Positions 29,688-35,583 of a stretch of 64,000 bases of DNA are shown one piece after another. This DNA comes from Natronogracilivirga saccharolytica. GTDB lineage: Bacteria; Bacteroidota; Rhodothermia; Balneolales; Natronogracilivirgulaceae. The notes beneath the pieces were generated by a model. That model was not told the origin of the DNA, ran no database searches, and was given only the letters and a program-made list of their open reading frames with translations. The translations under genes were made by a program, and so were the position numbers. The DNA lies in assembly GCF_017921895.1 (NCBI RefSeq), contig NZ_JAFIDN010000002.1, positions 186,001 through 250,000 of the forward strand. Direction: 5' to 3'. Numbering within the stretch: the first letter of the stretch is position 1; the number at the start of each line of letters is the position of its first letter.

Positions 29688-29706
29688 CCGGGATTGATCA
29701 TCCCGG
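29688..29706. other. Short palindrome upstream of priA
   Basis: CCGGGAT and ATCCCGG flank a 5-nt loop in the gap between divergent priA and the tRNA genes. It could be an operator-like dyad or part of a decayed leader repeat; the evidence is thin. Confidence 0.3.
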
Positions 29707-29844
29707 GACGATCGCGATCATCGAATTAAGATCGTGACCGGACTCCAAAGTTACCATTTCTCACTGAACTCTGAGAACAGCAGAACAAATAATTAGCGTG
29801 CAGGTGCGTAGTAAAAGTTGTATATTTAAGACTGTTTTTCTGAC

Positions 29845-29918
29845 GCGCCCGTAGCTCAACCGGACAGAGCGTTAGGTTCCGGTCCTAAAGGCTGGGGGTT
29901 CGAGTCCTCCCGGGCGTA
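29845..29918 (+). tRNA. tRNA-Arg (anticodon CCG)
   Basis: 74-nt cloverleaf: acceptor stem GCGCCCG/CGGGCGT, D arm GCTC...GAGC, anticodon stem TTAGG/CCTAA with loop TTCCGGT (anticodon CCG, reads CGG), T arm GGGGG TTCGAGT CCTCC, discriminator A. The 3' CCA is not encoded (next bases are CAG). Confidence 0.95.
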
Positions 29919-29953
29919 CAGAGAATGAATGTGGTGATATGAAAGCGTAACCT

Positions 29954-30027
29954 GCGCCCGTAGCTCAATCGGATAGAGCGTCTGACTTCGGATCAGAAGG
30001 TTGGGGGTTCGAATCCTCCCGGGCGTA
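29954..30027 (+). tRNA. tRNA-Arg (anticodon TCG)
   Basis: 74-nt cloverleaf nearly identical to the preceding one in acceptor and T arms. Anticodon stem TCTGA/TCAGA with loop CTTCGGA (anticodon TCG, reads CGA). CCA not encoded. 35 bp separate the two genes, so they are probably one transcript. Confidence 0.95.
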
Positions 30028-30036
30028 CTCCAATCC

Positions 30037-30087
30037 AATGCCTTGTGTTGCAGCGAAATACTGTGGCGCAAGGCATTTTTTATTTTT
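30037..30087 (+). terminator. Strong rho-independent terminator of the tRNA-Arg pair
   Basis: AATGCCTTGTGTTGCAG pairs along its whole length with CTGTGGCGCAAGGCATT (17 bp counting G-T pairs, 7-nt loop) and is followed by TTTTATTTTT. It starts 10 bases after the second tRNA. Confidence 0.9.
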
Positions 30088-30306
30088 GGCCTCGGGTATT
30101 ATATCATTACAGATATTTAAAAATAAGAGTATAGGGATATAATGCTGTTTTATCTTGTAATATTCGTTGGATTATTGTTGCATTTGATTTCACTGCTCAT
30201 TAGGATTGCATTTTTACCAAAAGCCTGATTTATGAAATCCGGAGTCTTTTTCCATACAAAGCGAAATAGCCCCTTTGACAAACATTCATCAACCTCAAGG
30301 TTTTCT

Positions 30307-31146
30307 ATGAGTATCTGGAATAGCAACAACACTGATTTCTGCAGGAAAAAACTATCGTTTGCAACAGTTTTCATACTTACGGTGACCCTGGCATCATGTG
30401 ATGTTTCCGACAGTACCGGAGATGATGAGCCCGGTGATGGAATCAGTGACGAAATACGGGAATTTGTGGATGACGGAACCCTTGCTCTGTTTGAGGATAG
30501 TTTGGATGTGCCCGTATACCGCGGTAACAGCCCACCGGATATCGAAGCGATTCTGAGCAGCGGAAATCAGGATTTCGGGTCCATGGATATTCAGTTGGAT
30601 GAAGGCATGGACGGGGTGGCTGTCGTGATGAGTCCGTATGAACTGGATGAGACTTTGGTTCCCAATGACGGTCATGAAGATTTCGATACTTTTGATGATT
30701 TATATATACGGTTTTACGACCAGGATATGGATGAACTCGAAATATCCATGGATATGATGCATGCGGATGAAAATGTGTTTGAAGGTGCAGAAGGGTATAT
30801 CACAGGCGATGAAGAGGGATTTTCCATTTTTGTCGAGCAGGAGTTTGAGCGCAACGGACATACGCAGGTTTATGTAACGCTGTTTTCCGGCCAGGCAACC
30901 CCGGATGGCATTGAAGAACCCCATGACTCCTATATTATTTCTGATGACGGAGGAGCGGATGACGGACCTCCGGAAGGAACCGGACGTTCCTATATTGACG
31001 CCAACAATTTAGCTGAAACAGAAGAATGGCCGGAGATCAGTGAAGAGCTTCATCAGACCTTTCAGTCAAAAACCCCTGGAGATACCGCTCAGAAAATCGA
31101 TGAGCTTAATCTGCGGTTTGCGCTGCCGGAGCTGTATGAGCGTTAA
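30307..31146 (+). CDS. Acidic lipoprotein of unknown function
   Basis: 279 residues from the ATG at 30307, which has AAGG 6 bases upstream and opens directly on a lipoprotein signal (KKLSFATVFILTVTLASC, lipobox LASC). A longer frame from 30232 would place 25 polar residues before the signal. The mature protein is strongly acidic: almost every tenth residue run contains several Asp/Glu, with a Met/Asp/Glu-rich centre. The C-terminal helix ends LNLRFALPELYER. I do not recognise a family. The acidity fits a surface protein in a salty habitat. No neighbour suggests a role. Confidence 0.7.
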   Translation: MSIWNSNNTDFCRKKLSFATVFILTVTLASCDVSDSTGDDEPGDGISDEIREFVDDGTLALFEDSLDVPVYRGNSPPDIEAILSSGNQDFGSMDIQLDEGMDGVAVVMSPYELDETLVPNDGHEDFDTFDDLYIRFYDQDMDELEISMDMMHADENVFEGAEGYITGDEEGFSIFVEQEFERNGHTQVYVTLFSGQATPDGIEEPHDSYIISDDGGADDGPPEGTGRSYIDANNLAETEEWPEISEELHQTFQSKTPGDTAQKIDELNLRFALPELYER

Positions 31147-31174
31147 GGCCTTGCACGCTTATACTTGTAGGCTT

Positions 31175-31573
31175 TTAACCTGCTCTGGTTTCATTGGCAA
31201 GACGATTCAGAACTTCCCTCATCAAAGCGGCGTACCTGGAATGTTGTTTATAGATTTTATTGGCAATTTCCTCCAGATACGAGTGCGATAAGAGATTGCG
31301 GTCATCTATCATTTGAAGAGCGGTTTCTGCCTCCGGGTTACTTAAAAAACCGTTAGAAACAGCTTCACGAATACATTTTTTGGGTGATGCACAATCGACT
31401 CCTTCGCGGATCAAAAGCCATGTTTTCAGGGTTTTCCAGAACAATTCAACCGTATATTCAAAGCGCTGCAGGGTGGCATCTCTCAATATGACCGAGTACT
31501 CCTCTTTCTGCAAAGCTTCCAGGCTTTGAAGTGCTTTTTCAAAATTTTTCAGGTTTCTCGTCAGTTTTTCCAA
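31175..31573 (-). CDS. HEPN-type protein, HI0074-like partner of a minimal nucleotidyltransferase
   Basis: 132 residues, all helical, matching the HI0074/nucleotidyltransferase-substrate-binding group of HEPN proteins. Segments include RFEYTVELFWKTLKTWL and the HEPN R-x4-H motif in DDRNLLSHSY. The first 13 bases overlap the 3' end of the nucleotidyltransferase gene before it. In related HepT/MntA pairs the HEPN protein is an RNase toxin silenced by AMPylation. In HI0074-type pairs toxicity is not established, so toxin action here is only an inference. Confidence 0.85.
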   Translation of the reverse strand: MEKLTRNLKNFEKALQSLEALQKEEYSVILRDATLQRFEYTVELFWKTLKTWLLIREGVDCASPKKCIREAVSNGFLSNPEAETALQMIDDRNLLSHSYLEEIANKIYKQHSRYAALMREVLNRLANETRAG

Positions 31574-31866
31574 AGCAGGATCCCCTCGTTTGTGGCTTTT
31601 TCAAGCAGCGATTCCGGCGCATCTTTGTACCAAACGACATCAACATTACGGGTAATGTTAGATTCTTCCAGTTCCTCCCGGAACAGGCTGATACGTGTTC
31701 GTTCATCATGATCGGATATAATCAGAAGATCAATATCGGATGACGCTCTCAGTTCATTTTCAACAGCGGATCCAAACAGGTAGCAGCGTACTCCTCCAGC
31801 TGTAAAATGCCTTTCAAGAAGTTTTCGAATTGCGCTTTTTTCCTTTTTGGTTAATCGGGTACTCAT
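31561..31866 (-). CDS. Minimal nucleotidyltransferase (MNT), likely antitoxin-type partner
   Basis: 101 residues. The catalytic pattern of pol-beta-type minimal nucleotidyltransferases is complete: FGSAVENELRASSDIDLLI gives G-S-x10-D-x-D. The third acidic residue is expected further on (VDVVWYKD). It is the first gene of a two-gene operon, overlapping the HEPN gene by 13 bases. In characterized pairs the MNT protein AMPylates the HEPN partner. Confidence 0.87.
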   Translation of the reverse strand: MSTRLTKKEKSAIRKLLERHFTAGGVRCYLFGSAVENELRASSDIDLLIISDHDERTRISLFREELEESNITRNVDVVWYKDAPESLLEKATNEGILLWKN

Positions 31867-32088
31867 TTCGGGCTATTAGCATGAACGTCAGTTACAACCC
31901 CAATAAATCGCTCTAAAGATCAATATAAGAAATATCCATGTGCGGGTATACACCCGGACACAGCAATTCAGGTTATGAGTTGGCCATAACGAATGCGGTT
32001 ACTGTAAACCGTAAATATTGAAAAAATAATGGCACGCAAGTTTGATAATCCAAACAAGCCGAAAATGACGGATAAACCGTTAAGGCCG

Positions 32089-32574
32089 TTAACGAACCAA
32101 AGAGACAGCAAGAAATACGATCACTAAACCGAGTAGTAAATTTATTCTTCCGGCCCATTTTGAAGCGGATCGAAGCCTTTTTGTGCGGGGGTGATCGGGA
32201 GCGTCATCCATCAGTCTGGCGGCTGCCGGACCGAGCCAGAAGTCGTGTATCCCGCTGACGATCAAAACGAAAGCAAACAGCACGATTTTTTTTCCGATGA
32301 GCATTCCGTAACCGGACAGCCAGAACCCGGCCTCCAGAAGGTGAGGAAGCTGGTAGCCCCGGCCCAGCAGGGCCAGGACGCCGGTCAGCAGCAACAGCGG
32401 GAACAGCACCCAGCTTAACCGGCTGAAGCGCGTCCCCAGTTCGGTGAACAGAAGGCCTTTTTGGGAGGCCAGACGCCGCCGGGTGGCGGGTACCAGCACG
32501 GCAACCGTGAAGAGCATCCCGCCGATCCAGAACATGGCGATGAGCACATGAAAGAAGACAGCCCACTGATACAT
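32089..32574 (-). CDS. CopD-like four-helix membrane protein
   Basis: 161 residues from the ATG at 32574; a TTG at 32583 in frame is less likely. Four membrane helices: FFHVLIAMFWIGGMLFTVAVL (residues about 8-28), then LFPLLLLTGVLALLG, GKKIVLFAFVLIVSGIHDFWL and LLGLVIVFLAVSLV. Conserved His in the first helix and His-Asp in the third fit the CopD/DUF4149-type copper or heme-binding membrane family. It lies 170 bp from the end of ric, same strand. A role in copper handling for NosZ is possible but unproven. Confidence 0.65.
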   Translation of the reverse strand: MYQWAVFFHVLIAMFWIGGMLFTVAVLVPATRRRLASQKGLLFTELGTRFSRLSWVLFPLLLLTGVLALLGRGYQLPHLLEAGFWLSGYGMLIGKKIVLFAFVLIVSGIHDFWLGPAAARLMDDAPDHPRTKRLRSASKWAGRINLLLGLVIVFLAVSLVR

Positions 32575-32615
32575 GGCTTCCAAAATTTATGGAATTGAGA
32601 TCGATTTATGAATTA

Positions 32616-32710
32616 TCCATGACCGTGTGACAATGAACAGGGCTACAGTGTGACAGTGACCAGGACTGCAGTGAACACTATCAAGCCAGACTGCTGCCAC
32701 ACTGATCACT
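32616..32710 (-). repeat. Possible decayed leader-repeat copy upstream of the CopD-like gene
   Basis: On the minus strand ACACGGTCATGGA (13 bases, 32628-32616) matches exactly the block found in the units at 19.6-19.8 kb. An AT-rich stretch follows, up to the CopD-like start. Further upstream the match is weak and the region is full of CACTGT/ACAGTG-like short inverted repeats. Confidence 0.35.
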
Positions 32711-32752
32711 GACACACCGTACACTGTAAACTGATAAAACTTATAAGTATGA

Positions 32753-33481
32753 TCATCCCTGTGCAAGAAGGGCTTCGGCTTTCCGGAAGAGAATATTGTT
32801 TTCCAGATGCACATGCTTGTGCAGATCTTCTTCAAAACCGGCCAGGTTTTGATAAAGTACCTGATAGGTGGTGCAGGCATCCGCAGGCGGTGTGAAATCG
32901 CTGCTTAATTCACGGATTTTTGCGATGGCCTCTCCGGCACCGTCATGATCCGACTCCATTTTTTCCAGCTCGGAGCGGAGGGAGACGGCAAGGTCCGGAT
33001 CGACCGGTTTGCCGCTATCACGAAGTTCGGCCACTTGTTTGATCAGCGGGAAAACAGTTTTTTCTTCGGCCTCCAGGTGGTCCAGTAGTTCGCGGGCCAG
33101 ATCGACGAAAGTGTGGAATATGGTTATATTCCAGGGATGGCGTTCGCCATGAACTTGCGCCACTTTCTGGGCATAGGCCCCGATTTCATGTACTTTGGTC
33201 CGGACAAAACGGTGGTGGGTATTTTCGATGTAATCGATCAGAAAACCCGGGCTCCATTCGCTGTAGTTGTCACCGCCGGAGGGGGCGGATTCGGCCAGCT
33301 GCCGTAGTTGCAGTGTCACTTTTTCCGGTTCGATTCCCTTCTTTTCACACGCTTCCTGTACCGAAATCCCGCCTCCGCAACAGAAATCAATGCCGTGTTC
33401 CCGGAAAACACCAGCAGCGTGATAGTTTTGGGTGACAATGTCACCTACTTTTTGTTCGGATAGTTGTTCAAGTTGTAACAT
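32753..33481 (-). CDS. ric: Iron-sulfur cluster repair di-iron protein
   Basis: Ric/YtfE/ScdA protein, repairs iron-sulfur clusters damaged by NO or oxidants. 242 residues: N-terminal DUF542 domain with the cysteine motif FCCGGGISVQEAC near residue 33, then a hemerythrin-like domain. Its spaced His/Glu iron ligands are in IENTHHRFV, GERHPWN, HLEAEEKTVFP, ESDHDGAGE and HKHVHLENNILF. A dyad also found before the Rrf2 and cytochrome c genes lies 33-52 bases upstream. This places it in the same regulon as the nos genes. Confidence 0.95.
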   Translation of the reverse strand: MLQLEQLSEQKVGDIVTQNYHAAGVFREHGIDFCCGGGISVQEACEKKGIEPEKVTLQLRQLAESAPSGGDNYSEWSPGFLIDYIENTHHRFVRTKVHEIGAYAQKVAQVHGERHPWNITIFHTFVDLARELLDHLEAEEKTVFPLIKQVAELRDSGKPVDPDLAVSLRSELEKMESDHDGAGEAIAKIRELSSDFTPPADACTTYQVLYQNLAGFEEDLHKHVHLENNILFRKAEALLAQG

Positions 33482-33513
33482 GGGATGTGTAATTATGAGT
33501 GAAATATTATGAT

Positions 33514-33533
33514 TTAAGAGTATGTTATCTTCT
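33514..33533 (-). promoter_or_regulatory. Predicted operator upstream of ric
   Basis: On the minus strand AGAAGATAACATACTCTTAA, matching the two sites at 34543 and 35028 at 15 common positions of 20 and sharing the following AT. It is an imperfect dyad (TTAAGA-N8-TCTTAA consensus), 32 bases before the ric ATG. Confidence 0.7.
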
Positions 33534-33607
33534 AAAGAAGTGTTACGATATTCGCTGTGTTTGGAATGTTGCTGAATTTTTGAACTACTGCTGAGTTATT
33601 GCTGAAA

Positions 33608-34252
33608 TCAGTTATCTGGACGATCAATGTGATAAGAGCAGGAGTAATCCCCGTCGGGGATATAGGAAGTCCGTGTGACCTCTCCATCGAACAATTTCCT
33701 GTAAAATTCAATTTCCAGTTCACACGGGAGCTGTGTTTCTCCGATAACTGACTGGAACGGGCAATTGCACTCCTTTATGACATAGGCTCCCTGCTGTTTG
33801 TCATCCATGCATTCCGGCATGAAGCCTTCTTGCTCCAACACGCTGCAAAGAGCGGAAAGCTGCTTGTCCGGGGAGCCTCCGTTTTCTGTTGCGGCCTCAT
33901 TCATACGTTGCCGGGCCCTATCAACCCGTTTGCTCCAGAACCGCCTGAAAAAGGAACGCAGCAGTTCCTCCTGGTCTTCCGATTTCAGAAAGTGCAGAAG
34001 ATCACCCAGCAGCTCCCGCTCTTCGGAGGGAAACCGGCGATGTCCGGCAAGGGTCAGCCCATAACGAAGTCCCGGACGACCCGGACCTGCCCGGCGGTAT
34101 TCCCTTTCGACCAGGCCGTCGCGTTCCAGCTGCGTTAAATGTTCACGCAATGTCGTTTTGGCCAAACCGGTCTCATCGACCAGCCGGTTGAGCCCGATAC
34201 AGCCTTTCCGCTTGATGGTTTCCAGAATATGTAATTTGGAGTTGTTTTCCAT
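33608..34252 (-). CDS. SufR-like winged-helix regulator with C-terminal cysteine cluster
   Basis: 214 residues. N-terminal winged helix (CIGLNRLVDETGLAKTTLRE, wing RRAGPGRPGLRYGLT), then a long helical middle. The C-terminal cysteine set has CNCPFQS, LPCELE and YSCSYHI, with another Cys before (PECMDD). This NCPF...C...C-x-Y pattern is that of SufR and related iron-sulfur-cluster regulators. It points to a redox- or NO-sensing cluster. It is divergent from the nos block and lies next to ric, 126 bp beyond its start. Targets are not evident; the ric/Rrf2/nos dyad is absent from its own upstream region. Confidence 0.8.
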   Translation of the reverse strand: MENNSKLHILETIKRKGCIGLNRLVDETGLAKTTLREHLTQLERDGLVEREYRRAGPGRPGLRYGLTLAGHRRFPSEERELLGDLLHFLKSEDQEELLRSFFRRFWSKRVDRARQRMNEAATENGGSPDKQLSALCSVLEQEGFMPECMDDKQQGAYVIKECNCPFQSVIGETQLPCELEIEFYRKLFDGEVTRTSYIPDGDYSCSYHIDRPDN

Positions 34253-34350
34253 GATGGGGGAATAATAACCATTCCGGAGTTTATAGTCAATAAAAACGGT
34301 GTAAACCGATTATATTATGTAATAAGGATGCGCTATCGCCGATATTGACC

Positions 34351-34443
34351 ATGCGTATAGAGCCGCTTGTGATCTTGCTGATCTGTTGGTTCGGTGTCAA
34401 CTATCTGCTTTCGGCCCAGGAAAGTGTGGATATCTACTCGTGA
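34351..34443 (+). CDS. 30-residue exported peptide or truncated secreted-protein remnant
   Basis: An ATG opens a signal-peptide-like sequence (PLVILLICWFGVNYLLSA then QES) that ends after 30 residues with TGA. This is exactly a signal peptide with a plausible cleavage site (LSA-QE) and 8 more residues. It sits in the 320-bp space between two divergent regulators. A decayed 5' end of a secreted-protein gene is more likely than a functional peptide. Confidence 0.35.
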   Translation: MRIEPLVILLICWFGVNYLLSAQESVDIYS

Positions 34444-34514
34444 AGATTGAATTGTAATCTGTCGGATGATACTCATCATACTTCCGATGATGTCCAAAAA
34501 AAACAATATTTTTC

Positions 34515-34543
34515 TTGACTAGTGGCTCGGAAGATCTTATAAT
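34515..34543 (+). promoter_or_regulatory. Sigma-70-like promoter of the Rrf2 regulator gene
   Basis: TTGACT (34515-34520), a 17-bp spacer and TATAAT (34538-34543). The start of transcription would fall near 34550, inside the operator dyad, giving a leader of only about 22 bases. Confidence 0.65.
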
Positions 34544-34562
34544 TAAGATAAAATACTCCTAA
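34543..34562 (+). promoter_or_regulatory. Predicted operator upstream of the Rrf2 gene
   Basis: TTAAGATAAAATACTCCTAA, an imperfect dyad (TTAAGA...TCCTAA). It starts at the last base of the -10 box, so a bound protein would block transcription. A second inverted repeat, ATCTTA-TAAT-TAAGAT (34534-34549), overlaps the -10 box itself. Confidence 0.7.
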
Positions 34563-34571
34563 ATACGATAT

Positions 34572-35036
34572 ATGCACTTTTCGAAGGCCAGTACATACGG
34601 AATCCGGTCGGTTGCTTATATAGCGGCCCACAAAGAGAAGGATGTGGTTTCCATTCGTGAGTTGAGCGAACAGTTGGACATTCCGGCCGCTTTCCTCACC
34701 AAGGTTATGCAGCGACTGGCTTCCGGCTATATTGTCAAAACCATGCGTGGCCATGGTGGAGGCGTATCGCTGGACAAGCCGTCTTCGGAAATTACCCTGA
34801 AGGAAATTATTACAGCAATCGACGGGGAGGAGGCTTTTGACCGTTTCTGGCTGGGTCTTTCGGAGAAGCACATGGAGCTTGTTCCTGAATTTCGTGCCAA
34901 ATGGCAAAATCTGAATAATAATATTAGCGATTTTTTTTCTAATACCCGGCTTACCGAATTGTATCCATCAGAGGAAAAATCAGAGCATAAGCCAATTGAC
35001 TTACCAGCGTCTTTTTTTAATCCCTATTTAAGATAA
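34572..35036 (+). CDS. Rrf2-family transcriptional regulator without cysteines
   Basis: 154 residues. Winged-helix domain with the Rrf2 signature ASTYGIRSVAYIA, the recognition region (DIPAAFLTKVMQRL) and a wing GHGGGVSLDKP. Family members that sense NO or iron-sulfur status (NsrR, IscR) hold a cluster on three cysteines after the wing. This protein has no cysteine at all: that stretch reads DGEEAFDRFWLGLSEKH. The gene is the first of the nos block, 22 bp before the cytochrome c gene, and both carry the same dyad. It is probably autoregulated and controls nos and ric; the signal it senses is open. Confidence 0.88.
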   Translation: MHFSKASTYGIRSVAYIAAHKEKDVVSIRELSEQLDIPAAFLTKVMQRLASGYIVKTMRGHGGGVSLDKPSSEITLKEIITAIDGEEAFDRFWLGLSEKHMELVPEFRAKWQNLNNNISDFFSNTRLTELYPSEEKSEHKPIDLPASFFNPYLR

Positions 35037-35047
35037 AATACACTTAA
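35028..35047 (+). promoter_or_regulatory. Predicted operator upstream of the cytochrome c-nosZ operon
   Basis: TTAAGATAAAATACACTTAA overlaps the Rrf2 stop codon (35034-35036) and ends 11 bases before the cytochrome c ATG. A TTGACT lies at 34996-35001, but no good -10 box is at standard spacing. Confidence 0.7.
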
Positions 35048-35058
35048 ATCCTATTATA

Positions 35059-35532
35059 ATGAAACGAGTATTGATTCTGGCAGCATTACTACTGTTTTCT
35101 ACGGCGTGCGGAAATGGAGATGAGACGGCGGAAAGAGCCGGTGATGACGCCGCGGCTGAGCTGACCGATTTTGAATTGCAGCACGGTATTGGCCCGATTG
35201 ATGAACCCCTGGATCTCGGCGAAGTTCAGATTGAACGGGCACGGGCCGGGGCTGAATATTTTGACAGCCGGTGCGCCTCCTGTCACCGGATGGAGCAGCG
35301 GTTTGTAGGTCCGGCGTTGGGGCGTGTAGCGGAAAACCGGTCTCATGAATTTGTGATCAACTTCATCCTCAATCCGGAAGAGATGACGCAGCGGCACCCG
35401 GTGGGACAGGCGCTTCTTCAGGAGTATATGACGACCATGCCATACCAGAATGTGACCGAAGAGCAGGCTGCTGAAATACTTGATTTCCTGCGTCACTACG
35501 CGGATACGGGAGAGGACCTTCGCGAGCAATAG
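35059..35532 (+). CDS. Monoheme cytochrome c lipoprotein of the nos operon
   Basis: 157 residues: lipoprotein signal (ILAALLLFSTACG), an acidic linker, then a cytochrome c domain with the heme motif CASCH and a likely axial Met in TTMPYQN. It is attached to the membrane outside the cytoplasm. It lies 51 bp before nosZ. In clade II nos clusters such small cytochromes (NosC-type) pass electrons to NosZ, which is the likely role here. Confidence 0.9.
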   Translation: MKRVLILAALLLFSTACGNGDETAERAGDDAAAELTDFELQHGIGPIDEPLDLGEVQIERARAGAEYFDSRCASCHRMEQRFVGPALGRVAENRSHEFVINFILNPEEMTQRHPVGQALLQEYMTTMPYQNVTEEQAAEILDFLRHYADTGEDLREQ

Positions 35533-35583
35533 CAACGGGAAAAGTAATATCAAACAACCATTAATCACTTCCTAATAGGAAAC

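Noticed and set aside
29856-30071. A minus-strand reading frame with TPNLLIRSQTLYPIELRAQ
   Set aside because: This is the well-known spurious translation of the antisense strand of tRNA genes; the two tRNA-Arg genes explain it.
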